A stretch of 64,000 nt of DNA from Branchiostoma belcheri (taxonomy: Eukaryota > Chordata > Leptocardii > Amphioxiformes > Branchiostomatidae): the NCBI RefSeq assembly GCF_001625305.1, contig NW_017803157.1:1791376-1855375 (forward strand), written 5' to 3'. The translations under genes and the position numbers were made by a program. This document shows positions 1-10,797 of this stretch, piece after piece (the stretch's first letter is position 1; each line of letters starts with the position of its first letter). Below the pieces are notes generated by a model that was given only the letters and a program-made list of their open reading frames with translations, ran no database searches and was not told the DNA's origin.

Positions 1-143
1 TTGAATTTCGAAAAAGACTGCTGTAGCACAGGAAAAAATTGTTGTGTCCATTGTTTTCAAACAAAATTTTAGCACTGCACTATATAGATAATATCTATTA
101 ACTTATTGTTTACTTTACACAGCTTCAAGTCAAGTGAACTCAC

Positions 144-3100
144 CCTGATAGTGATGGTATTTTTGAGAGATTTTGACATCTTGTCTTTGTCCATGGTCTT
201 GTGCAAGTGTCCTGTATACAAAGAATAAAATTGTTAGTGTCAACTACAAATGTAGTACTTTCCCTTTATAAAAAATGTTTTGCAATAATTACAGCCATTT
301 ATAGCAATGATCACATGTAACATTCCCAGACAACTATGGTGGAATATCTATAACAAGCTGTTTCGGTAAATTACTTTCTTCAATATTAAAAACTGTCATG
401 CAGAAAACAACATGACACGGCTCTGTGTATTAAATAACTTAGTTATGAAATATGTTCAGCTGCAGCTGGTTTCTTAAGCTTGCGTTTCGTAGATTTTAGT
501 AAGGCATTTGGTTCCTATAGATGCACCATCAGACTTGCTTGTCCTTCAGCCTGAGAACAGTAGACTGCAGTTCTGTACAAACCTGCATGGAGGAAGTAGT
601 TTGCCCACTGAGGGACACAGTGGTGGGCCTCACACTGGGCAATCTCATTCTCATGATGGGGGAAGATCAGGTCTATCCCTCCCGTGTGGATGTCCAACTG
701 CTCCCCAAATATGGCACTAAAGCAACACAGCAAAATACATGTAACGCGACTGGAAACTTGTGGGGTTGTGTGGCATAACAGCTTGGAACCAAGAGGTCCC
801 AGGTTCGAGTCCTGACATGCCACTGATCTTCTGCCCTTGGCAGTTTTAAATTGAACATTATGCAGCATGCCGAAAAGCTATATAGAAGCTTTTCTGATGA
901 TAATGCAACCATATGTATGATGTCTGTGTTGGACTTGTGCAAATGGACACAACTGAGGCTATGACTAGATAATAACAGCACGTCGGCAAAACGTACCGCG
1001 CCTGTGTGAAATTCAATTTTTCATTGTTTTCGTTGGATAATCGGTCAACGTTGGATCAAAATTTTTCCAGTTGCAGAGGATATCTTATCTGACATAACAT
1101 TTGGAAACTACAAACGAGATATTAACCTTATATACGCAAATATACCTTATATGAGATGTTCTACCAAAGTGTTATGCACAATACATGTACATTACGGGTT
1201 TTACGCAGGTGAAGTATGTTCTGCTGACGTGCCGACAATAACCACTGTTGTACCCTGTCTATTCCCCCTACCTTGCCATAGTGGAACACTCTATGTGCCA
1301 GCCTGGCCGGCCCCTTCCTTTCCCCCATGGAGAGGTCCACCACGGCTCCCCCGGCTTCGCAGACTTCCACAGGGCAAAGTCTCGGAATCCTCGCTTCTCC
1401 TTGTCAACTACAGGAGAGAACAGGAAGGGACATTTCATGGAGTAGCAATATAGTACGTGTACTCAGGTTTCCATATAAAGTGGCTTCCCAGGTTACATTT
1501 CATAATACAGAAGAAGGCAGTTGGACACACAGATTTCATAACTTTTGTATAATATACATGATACTCGAGAGTGAACTGTTTGTGACAGGATTCATACCAG
1601 TGTTGCTTCGCTGGTACCAAATCGCCCATTGACAAGTAACATGTATTGTAAGTTAACACTATACTTGGTGATAATTTAAAAAGAAAACCTACATAATGTA
1701 AGGGTAAATTGGCATTAATCTAATAACACTTCTTAAATCTTAATGGTATACTTCAAACTATGCACATGTACATGTACATGTACATGTAAAAGGTTTCTGA
1801 GTACAAACCTTACTCCAATAGGACAAAACAAAAAACCTCTCACCTTCCCTAAACTGTGCCAGGTCCGCATCACTCTGGTACACCAGTTTGCCGTATCTGT
1901 CTCCATACTTCTTCACATCAAAGTACACACTCCCTGGGATTGGGTGGATCATACAATGTCTCATTCTCTTACCGTAGACACCAACTATTTGCATCACTGC
2001 TATTGTATTGGAATAAACCTGGGATTTGCATAAAATACTGATAACCCAAACCATTTACTATTCACTCCATTATAAATTGACTGGCATAATCGCATGAGGT
2101 ATTATGGCATAAACCTGACATTGGGGTAAAATATTTCCAAGTCAATCGCATACTGACTGCAAAGAAAGTTTAGTCATTATTCCACTTTTCACGTGTTTTT
2201 GGCCAAGTGTTATCCAAAAACAAATGCCCATGAGTCCTGACACAGGTAGGCAGCAGTGACAGCTAGTCTTCACACCACACCTCCAGGCAGCCCAGATTCA
2301 TAATTATGCTTTCTGATATTCTATAGTACCCATCTTTGACCAAGAAGAATAAATACATTTTTGTAGTTTTCAATCAGAAGAAAATTTCTCACAAAGGTAG
2401 TACGTTCTGCTTACCACTCTCTGTAGGGTAGGCGTAACCCCTGTCCACAATCTTCTGTACAAATGTGATAATCTGAGGCACGTAGTTGGTGACTCTGGTG
2501 TAGACTGTCGGGGGCTGAACCTGGGAAACAAGAAGTTGAAGATTTCACACCTTTGTTTAGCCTGGTATCCAGTCCGATCGTGGTCGGGGCCAAAAGAGCT
2601 CTGTCCTGCCCGCCTCACATAGGTTTCCCGGTGTGTATTTCACGAGAGATTGATTAGCCCTCCACGAACATCGTGTTGGGGAAACCAAATCTCCAAGCAT
2701 ACTGTCTCTTATTACTAAGCGTAACTCTCCTACAGGGACAGTCTGTTGCACTGGGCGGGGGAAGCTATTAGAGCCCCCGAAGGCACAACCTGCCCGAATA
2801 CCCCAATACCCCCAATCATACCAGGGTAACCTTTGTTAAGTATTTAGAGTCGTTGTGAATTTCTTGATTCATTTACTTTAAGTTACTTGCTGTGTGATTC
2901 TGTAGCTGTATAAACTGAGCTGGTCCTGGGAAAACAGGAAGTCAAAGATTTCACACGATTGTTAAGTACCGGTATTCAGAGTTGTTGTGGATTCTTGCTT
3001 GATTCGTTTACTGTTTAATGAGTTCATTGCTGATTTTTTTTTTTTTACCTTTATTTAGCCTTGAAAGATTACACTTTGGCCATAGCCACTTTTCAAGTGC

Positions 3101-5689
3101 TCAAGGTGAATTTTGTGCATACTCTACCGTTACTTCCTCCCAGCCTGTGGAGAAACCATTTTGACCACTGATTTAACCTGTCAGTTTGTAGTTACACCAG
3201 TTCCCCCTTTACCTCCTTTAACTCACCATATTCAAATAAATACAGGGGTTTTTCCTAGAAAAATTTAGCATGAGGGAGCAGATCGCAAGCAAGGCAAAGA
3301 ACGAAGCAACTGAGGGGAATTTTTTGATAAGAGTAACACAGTTTATAATGCTAGAATGCACTGTTGTATTGTTTTTACATCTTTACTGGAAAAGATCATT
3401 TTGATAAAGACTAAATGGTGTATAAGTAGCCACAGGGTTCAATTTGAAAATTGATATGAGGGAGTTGGCTGGTTACATGAGGGAGCAGCACCCTTATTCC
3501 CCTGTTTAGAAACCCTCCTGCAAATAAGTATAAGCCTCTTTGAAGTTAAAAATATTCCTAATGACCCAAATTACCATTTTGATGTAAAAGCCTGAACCTC
3601 CAATGTTTATATACATACCCTGAGTCTTCCCATGTCCCTCTTGAACTCATTTGCAAAGGTCTGTGCAACATGGGTGAACTCCATGTTTAACTGAAAAAGA
3701 AGACCACATATTATGACTTTGCTCTTGATTCTAATCTAGTACATGCAAATAACTGCATATTCTCAACGGACTTTTGCACTCTTAAGAATTGTTATGCTTC
3801 AAATAGTTGGATCAAAAAGGTGTCATATAAGCTGTTGTCTCTAATATATTTTGTAACAGGACAGCATGATCATGAAATGTCTTCACGTTCAAGACATAAG
3901 TCGTGACATCTGTGGCGAAACCCTGGTGTGAACATTTTTTCATACACATCTTTTAATAGAGTTGGTAGAGTGCTCGCTTTGTAACCGGGAGGTCGTGATG
4001 AGTTTAAACCCCGGCCGGGTCATACCAAAGACTTTAAAAATGGTACACACTTCTTTCTCTGCTTAGCACTCAGCACATATGAGAAAGAGTGTGGGAAGGT
4101 CAAACACACAGCACTACCAGCGGACTAGCCCCCTGCTGTGTAGTGTCCTGCACAACTGTGTGTCGCCCAAGGGCTACAAAATGGAGATGGGCACCACCCT
4201 ACGCTGAGTATAAGAGCACGGGAGATAGACCTTCTTCTTCATCTTTTAAGAAGCTTTTTTTAGCTTGTCAGAATACATTGTGTTGTAGTGAAGTCTGAAT
4301 CCAGAATGTTCTCACCTCTCTTGCCTTGCTGATGATTTTATCGTCGATGTCTGTTATCCCCATCACCATCACAAGGTCAATGTTAAAGAAATCCTCCATG
4401 ATTCTCCGGATGATGTCAAACTTCACGTAGCAGCTGGGAAAATAAATGTCAAGAAAAAAAGTGAGACAGACATCACCAGTACATGTATTTACTAATACTG
4501 TTCATACAATATGTTTTGTTTGATATACCGGCATTTGCTTTGTATTGTAATTTGGTGATACAACAGCAAAAGTTTTGCAAAAAGACAAAAAGTGTGAGTT
4601 AAGCAGTGTAAGAGTTTTCTCGTGAAAAAAAGGTGAAGAAAAACAACTACAACTAGTACAAGTTTTAATGTACATATATACAGAGTACATTAACCTCATA
4701 TTCACCTGATCCAGGTCATCAATCGGTACCCTTTCCAAGGGTAATGAGACTGTCATATGGTTTGACTGTATATCAACATTTCTTTTAATAAGAGGTTATG
4801 GGCACTGATATCCCCCAAACAGCAGTACTTACCAAGCATGTCCTAGATGAGCGTGGTCATATACTGTGGGCCCACACTGGTACCTGTGGAAATAAACACT
4901 GCGATCAGCACTCACAGTTCACACATTATGTATGTATTCAGATAACTGCTATTTGATTTTTTAAACACCTTATCATTATTCTTGTGCAGACACTTCATGC
5001 AGATACATGGTTTTCTCCAGTACTGGGCAGTACAGGATCCCAGCATAATCCCTGTTACTAGTAATAATTTAATGTGACTTATTTGAAGTGTTAGGAAACA
5101 ATCAGATGCCAGGGAATGTAAATAATTACCTGTACTTTAAGTAATTGCTTACATTATGAATCTCAAGCTTTTGTCAACCCTGACCCACATATTATAACGG
5201 TCACATCAACCCTGTATTGTGTAATTACTTCCAATTGATTTATTAATTGGGGCAAACCTTTTAATTGGCACAAGCTAATTAGGTGGTTTTAAGTAAATAA
5301 GAGACAATGCGAATGAACAACATGCAACCTGAACACTTGATTGTTCCCTGGCAAGTTTTTTTCCAGACTTACCAAGACGCAAAACTCTTGTTTGGCAGAA
5401 TGAGTGGCACTTTCCTCCGGCAGAGGCTGTTATACACCACAATCCCCGTGTCATGTCCGGTCGGCTGGATCCAAGCTTTCGGGTCGTGGACAGCCTCTTG
5501 CGACGCCGAACTCTCCTGGAGTTCGCCCACTACGTGGTGCCCGCAATGTCTTACGCTGCTTACTGCATCTTTAAGAAAGTCCTGACCACCGTCTGTGCCC
5601 GATATAACCTTCAGTAACCTCTGCTGTAGCATCTGTCGTCTGCCGCCTCCCACCACCCCTCCGGTCCGTATACAGCCGCGCATGTACAT
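144..5689 (-). CDS. CARS2: Cysteinyl-tRNA synthetase, mitochondrial (partial, C-terminal exons outside window)
   Basis: Class I aminoacyl-tRNA synthetase that charges mitochondrial tRNA-Cys in the matrix. Nine exons are seen on the minus strand: 5689/5632-5374, 4883-4833, 4433-4316, 3690-3619, 2520-2415, 1933-1844, 1407-1272, 716-583 and 211-144. All junctions are GT..AG with matching phase. Visible: the AWIQPTG..VYNSL start of the catalytic core as in human CARS2, CGPTVYD followed by the HIGH-type [36 protein letters not shown] and the KMSKS loop in exon 9. The zinc ligands of the family (Cys of CGP, Cys of HIEC, His and Glu of HHENE) are all present. The start is uncertain: Met at 5689, 5683 or 5632 would each give an Arg-rich leader fit for mitochondrial import, and the frame is open up to 5806. 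The anticodon-binding C-terminus lies left of base 1. CARS2 is preferred over cytosolic CARS1 from its short N-terminus and the AWIQPTG motif. Confidence 0.93.
770..870 (+). mobile_element. Fragment of the same tRNA-derived SINE in CARS2 intron 7
   Basis: It shares TTGGAACCAAGAGGTCC, GGTTCGAGTCCTGACATGCC and a body with GCCCTTGG with the copy at 23219. It is truncated on the left. Confidence 0.55.
3955..4220 (+). mobile_element. Second tRNA-like SINE family, copy in CARS2 intron 3
   Basis: The copy starts with an A-box-like GAGTTGGTAGAGTGCTCGC, continues with a degenerate B-box region (GAGTTTAAACCCCGGCC) and a body including TTCTCTGCTTAGCACTCA and GCCCAAGGGCTACA. The same body recurs at about 31860-32040 (TTTCTCTGCTTAGCACTCAA), which defines it as a dispersed family distinct from the GAACCAAGAGGTCC family. 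Confidence 0.5.
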
Positions 5690-6125
5690 ATTCTGCTTCG
5701 TTAACAACTCATACGTGTTAAAGAGCGACCCGAGACGATTTTGTACAAAGGTTTCTTCCTCTTGTAAGTCTCTGGAGAAGCTGGAAGTGTAAAGAGACGG
5801 TCGCAATCATCGTCAGATGGAAATATTACACAACATGCATCATGGAGTTTTCCATCCAGCCTGGGAACGAGATTTCCTGGGGACGAGGTTCACCTTTGAT
5901 CTTTGGAATGTACCATCGCTGTACAGGGGGTGACCACGAGAAACATATAAATTACATTTTGGCGTGTTATTAAAAATGGAAATCAAATCGATGAAAACAC
6001 TCTTATATCTAATCATTTAATTTATGCTTGTTATGATTGTGCCACCATTTGGTGTAAACCAACTCTCTAAGATTGGTGTTGGCATTTGGATCAATGGTAT
6101 ATTCCTTTTAGCTTTGAGAGAAAAG
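5690..6125. promoter_or_regulatory. Shared head-to-head promoter region of CARS2 and FBXO28
   Basis: The start codons of CARS2 (minus, 5632-5689) and FBXO28 (plus, 6126) are only about 440-490 bp apart and diverge. Both are broadly expressed genes in other animals, so a bidirectional promoter is likely. No TATA box was recognised. The CARS2 frame stays open to 5806, so part of this interval may be 5' UTR or additional leader. Confidence 0.55.
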
Positions 6126-8984
6126 ATGGCGTCCCAAAATAATTGCTACATTTTCTGTCTTCCCGATGAAATTTTGGAGATGATTATAGGCTATGCCTCG
6201 TATGAACAGATCAGTAACTTGCGCTCGGTAGGTGGTGTATCTTTTCCCCAAGTTTTTGTGGTGGTTGGTCGCATTTTGATTGGGAGAAACGGGGTCTAGG
6301 TGTTGTCCTCTTCTCCGCGTCATATTTTGATTTACACGTAGCTATAGCTAGCTATAATACACATCCATGGTTTATCAAACGCCACTAACAGCATCAGAAC
6401 TTCATTTGACTGAACACTACCGTAGCCTGTGTAGGTAAAAATACCAGGACTGTGCCTTTATATCTGTTTTACCAGCTGTTTTCCATCATTCCCAGTGGGG
6501 ACGTCCTGTGGCGTAAAATTATGGCAAAGTGCTTGATTTGGAACCAAGAGGTCCTGGGTTCGAGTCCTGACATGCCACTGATCTTGTGGCCTTGGGAAAG
6601 AGTCTTGTCTGTCCTATATTTCGTTTCTATGTATGGGACACAACACCAGCAACAGCTCATGCTGCCTTTATCCCACATGTATTGTATTGTTACAATTTCA
6701 ATAAATCAAATCAAATCATTGCAGGTTTGCCGAAAGTTTGACGTGGTGTGCCAGCACCTGCTGAACCAGGGGTTTGTGAAGGTGGACATGTACCACGCAC
6801 AGTGCTACAAAACCCTGAAGGCCCGCCTCCCGCGGAGGGAGTCGGAGCGGAGGAACCACCCCATGGCACGCCACGCCGACATCCTGTCCGCCATCGAGAC
6901 ACGCCTGTCACTCCTGGGCATGACGTTCATGAAGTATGTGGACATGAACCTGTGCTGCTTCATCCCCGGGAAGGTTGGTCTACTTTAGCAGTCTAAGGAA
7001 TAAGTGACTACAATTGTTGTTTACTTAAACAAACTAGAAGACAGTACTTTTTAGTGAGCTCCTGTCACACTTTCAGGACCTTCCCCCGACACCAGCACTC
7101 CAAAAGATCAGCTGAAGTTGAGGTGCAGTTTGACCAGATTTAGGCCATTGAGTGAAATTTCACCCCTGAACATGTTCCAAACACTGCTGAGTGCTGACAC
7201 ACTCCTGAACACAAGCCGAACATTGCTGAACCTCCTAACCATGGTTGGGTGAGTTCGGACAGTATTTTGGGTGGCCATATTTGGCTACTAGTGGTTGTGA
7301 CAGTTTTATGTTGTTATTTCTCCAGGTAGTGGATGAGATCTACCGTGTCCTGTGGTTTATAAACTCCACCCCGTCCCCACCGCGGGCACATGAACTCCTG
7401 CAGGAGCTGAGAGACATCTCCTCCATGGCCATGGAGTACTTCGACGACAAGATCGCCCCGACTCTCAAGTCCAAGATACCCATGGAAGTCTCTGTGAGAA
7501 TGACACCAAACATTCCAGGTATATAGTTCAGTTTCACATGGCTGTACATGTACATATAGAGCATTTTTACTCACTGAATACATATCAATGAGGCAAGCAG
7601 GTGCTGACTGCCATTTTTTTCTTTGTTTTTTTTGTTTTTCTATTCAACATTTATTACAAGACATGACGACAGCACACTCAAGTTTTATTTTTCAACTTAT
7701 TTTTATGCCCGCACCAATGCAGTCAAACCCATGAACAATCAACAGACAACGTCATTTTTACCTAAGTGAAGTGAGATAATTTGTGTGGAGTGCCTTTCCC
7801 AAGGGCACAAGATCGTTGGCATGGCAGGATTTTAAGGATTAGTGTCCTTTCTTTGCATTTCTGTAACTGTATAGCAGGTATTCAATGAATCATAGCTGGA
7901 GCATACACAATAGAGACTGCAGGTGGGTATTTCTGACACTGTAGACTAGTAGTCACACCTAGTATTTTGTTTCCACTGTTTCAGTTGCTTCCACGTCTGG
8001 TCTAGACCAGTACAGCCAGGTGGCACGGCTGGCACAGCAGGTGCAGGGGCTGAAGAAGGACCTGGCCTCGTCCCGCACAGCCATGCAGGAGCAGCGCCAG
8101 AAGGCTGTCCAGCAGGAGAAACTGGTCAGCACACAGAAACAGCAGCTGGCAGCACTGCAGAAAGTGGTGAGGACAAATAAAATTTTTTTTAAAAACAGAA
8201 CCAGGTGGATTTTAAATCCACCTGGTTCTGTTTTTAATTGATACACAAAAAAAAAAAAAAACTGGTCATATGTCCAAGGCTCCCCCATACCAAATTTCAG
8301 GTCAGTTGGTTTTGATATTAGGGCACAGGAGCCAAAAATGTTAACATTTTTTGTCCAAAAATCCATATTTTACACAATTTTAAAGTGATGTATGTCAAAA
8401 GCATGAATGATCTTCTTTGGACATGTGTCCAAGCTATCCCCATACCAGATTGCCAATAACAATGATGCAAATACTAGTAGTTGATGTCTACTGTATGTAA
8501 AATACAGTTGCATCATTGTTTGGATTTCAACTTCTCTGCCCAACAGGCCGCCCTTCAGCGAAAGACCCTGAACAAGCAGAGAAAGAAGACGAGTCAGCTG
8601 GAGGAGGTCGTGGCAAAGCAGGAACAGCAGCTGTCTCAGCAGGAGCGACAGATGGCGGAACAGCAGCGCAAGATCGCTGCGTTGGACTCTCGCATGGACG
8701 ACATCAGCAACCAGCTGGCCAAGGGCCCACTACACAGCGCTGTGAATGCTGACATGCACCCGCAGACAAGTAGTAGTAGAGTAGGAGGCACCCAACACAG
8801 GCGCACGAATACCGTCACTAGCAAAATGGACAAAAACAAAACACCCATCAACACATCAACTGCAGGTAGAGAGCTGAGGAAGAGAAGGTTGTCCACCAGT
8901 GAGCAACCTCGCCCCGCTACTGCAGCCTTTCCTGCACCCATGGGTCTGGGGAAGAAGAAGAAGAGAAAGATGGAGAGGGAGTGA
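6126..8984 (+). CDS. FBXO28: F-box only protein 28
   Basis: Substrate-recognition subunit of an SCF (SKP1-CUL1-F-box) ubiquitin ligase. Five exons: 6126-6227, 6725-6973, 7326-7518, 7985-8166, 8547-8984, joining in frame to 387 codons (human FBXO28 is about 368). The F-box starts at residue 12 (LPDEILEMIIGYASYEQISN) and runs across the first intron into VCRKFDVV. It is followed by the family-specific blocks PRRESERRNH..ARHADIL, TFMKYVDMNLCCFIPGK and AHELLQELRDISSMAMEYF, nearly identical to vertebrate FBXO28. The last two exons encode a Gln/Lys-rich coiled coil and a Lys/Arg-rich tail ending KKKKRKMERE, a possible nuclear localisation signal. The exon 3 donor is the GTATAT after 7518 rather than the GTGAGA at 7494, because only the former gives phase 1 to match exon 4. 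An in-frame upstream ATG at 6024 exists but 6126 starts the homology. Introns 1, 3 and 4 hold SINE-like copies or AT-rich sequence. Confidence 0.95.
6505..6720 (+). mobile_element. tRNA-derived SINE-like copy in FBXO28 intron 1
   Basis: The block contains a pol III B-box-like GGTTCGAGTCC preceded by GGAACCAAGAGGTCC. It is followed by the body CTGACATGCCACTGATCTTG and GCCTTGGGAAAG shared with copies at about 770-870 and 23219-23338 on the plus strand, and 7640-7840 and 40228-40470 on the minus strand. It ends in CAATAAATCAAATCAAATCA just before exon 2. The A box is poorly preserved. Confidence 0.6.
7640..7840 (-). mobile_element. SINE-like copy in FBXO28 intron 3
   Basis: It matches the reverse-oriented copy at 40228-40470: both start CATTTAT..CAAG(A/G)CATG(A/G)CGAC(A/G)GCACACTC, continue with TTTATGCC(C)GC(A/C)CCAA and end near AAGATCG.TGGCATGGCAGGAT. 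This one lacks the B-box end. Confidence 0.5.
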
Positions 8985-9656
8985 TGTGCAATGTCTTTTT
9001 CTTACATATGATGTAAAAAAAAAAGTTAAATTAACTACCATGTTATTACATTAGGGAACAAATGGAAAAATATGAAAGTATGAGCTGCAGTAATATTAGT
9101 GAAAACTTTGATCAATTTTCATGGAGCTGAACAAGGTGTTGAGCATGTATATATCACTACATCTATAGTAAGGAACAGTTTATCTACCACCCCTATTAAC
9201 TTTCTTTCACCCAGAAATCATGGCATGGGCATGTGTGGTACAAAATGATAGTGAGGAGAGGCATGAAGGTAGAACATACTACTCCTGCATGAAACCAGGG
9301 TTTATGTCATTTGTTGCATCAGGATTTTGTCTCTTTCATACCTTTTCCAACACAACATTTGAGAACTGTCAAGGGTGCAGAAGAAAAAAAAATCTATATG
9401 TACACAGATGTATCTTATTTGTCCACTCAGTTGTAAATGGATGTTAACATTTAACTGCAATGTTACTTATTCAAAACAAACTTTAATATGCTAGTATTTG
9501 ACATTATGATAATCTGTCAATTACAAATGTAGAGTTATTAGTGTATGGAAGATAACATGGGATATACATATATTAAGAAGTAAGAGGGAAAAGTTATTCA
9601 AGTATTGCTGTAGTGTTCTAGTACTTGGCATAATGTACTTTTCCTAACCTACGAGA

Positions 9657-9662
9657 AATAAA
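9657..9662 (+). terminator. Candidate polyadenylation signal of FBXO28
   Basis: AATAAA lies 673 bp after the FBXO28 stop codon, in AT-rich sequence with no other recognisable gene. It is the first canonical hexamer I noticed downstream. Confidence 0.45.
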
Positions 9663-9731
9663 CTTGCTATGACTTCCTAAATCATAATACATGGAACAGT
9701 CACAAAGTTTTTTTTTTACTGTTTAATCTTT

Positions 9732-9945
9732 ATCTGTACAGCCGGTATAACCACCCCTAGGTGTAACACACCAGCTTTGCAGGCATCCAGTGCGGCAACA
9801 GCTAGCGATATTACACAGCATGATTTTTCACACCAAACCTTTGGCCTTTACACATCTACCGGTAACCTTAACTCTAATGACGATGCCCCTACTGTACTGG
9901 CAATGAGTTCCACTCTACAATAGTTCTAGGAAAAAAAAAAGGTTT
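9732..9945 (-). mobile_element. 5'-truncated non-LTR retrotransposon 3' end
   Basis: Read on the minus strand it carries TAGAGTGGAACTCATTG, which encodes the EWNSL of LINE reverse-transcriptase C-termini. The 3' UTR follows, ending in the block CTGGTGTGTTACACC..GGTTATACCGGC that recurs at 29412, 32965, 36216, 59300-59800, 60231 and 62415. The coding part is degenerate. Confidence 0.65.
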
Positions 9946-10098
9946 TGAGCTCAACCCTTGGTTGACACCTATTTGGGACTAGGTAGGTAGGTAAAATACT
10001 GTTATTTACACTTCCCAAGGAGTTTGATAAAAATCTCTTCCTCCTTAAACAGCCTAACACTAAGAAACGATTCCAGCTCTTCCTCATTTGAGAATGAT

Positions 10099-10292
10099 TA
10101 ATCTCGAAGCAGATCCTAGGGTGGCAAAAGACAGTATCAAATTGGCCAGGCAGTTATGATCCATTGGCCAGAGACCAAATTATACCCAAAGCGTATTGGA
10201 GTAATGCATTGGACCCTCTCTGGCCAAATTATGGATACTGCCTGGCCGATTTGATACTGTCTTTTGCCACCCTAGGATCTGCTTGGAGAGTA
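10099..10292. mobile_element. Foldback element (TAATC subfamily) with exact 9-bp target duplication
   Basis: The element starts TAATCTCGAAGCAGATCC and ends GGATCTGCTTGGAGAGTA. Its two halves are near-complementary for about 70 bp (AGGGTGGCAAAAGACAGTAT..ATACTGTCTTTTGCCACCCT). It is flanked by GAGAATGAT at 10090-10098 and again at 10293-10301. No coding capacity is seen. A 9-bp duplication with long terminal inverted repeats fits Mutator-like or Foldback-type elements; that assignment is inference. Confidence 0.88.
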
Positions 10293-10797
10293 GAGAATGA
10301 TATCTCTTTGATATCAGAGCGTATTAAATGGGGAGATTGAATGCTATAGATCCCTACTGGTAAATTCCTTATTGTTCCAAACACCTCCTTGCGGTTCTAA
10401 CTGTTATTGCAGCCTCAGGTGTGATTTACAGCTGGGCAGGTGTCCGTTCCCATGGCAACCACCCCAACAAGCCACTCCCATCATGCCCCGCTCGGACCGT
10501 AGTACGCAGGCGCAAAAGGGTATTATGGGTATGCATTCTTCATTTTGTACCGCGGATATTTCGGAAGAAAGTCGATCTGCTTGTCCTTATATCCTACTTT
10601 ACCAAGTCGTTTAGGATGGTTCCGGAGTGCTAAAGGTGTTGAAACCGGTGCTGTGCGATTGTTACCACCTCCATCGTCAGTTAAAATAAGTAGACTTCAA
10701 TGCACATCGAAGATAGCTGTGTAGGACACTGGTGATATCTTGGCGCGACTTCGGATTTTTCTTGCAAGTTGTGTCGTCCTGAGGAAGGAGTGAAAAT

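Larger units (their letters stand above)
8985..10797. other. FBXO28 3' UTR and spacer before IFT54
   Basis: No gene was seen. The interval holds the FBXO28 3' UTR, a LINE 3' end (9732-9945), a foldback element (10099-10292) and the 5' UTR of IFT54. Confidence 0.7.

Noticed and set aside
144..5689. Cytosolic cysteinyl-tRNA synthetase (CARS1)
   Set aside because: The short N-terminus and AWIQPTG..VYNSL leader match CARS2; the GST-like N-terminal extension of CARS1 is absent.
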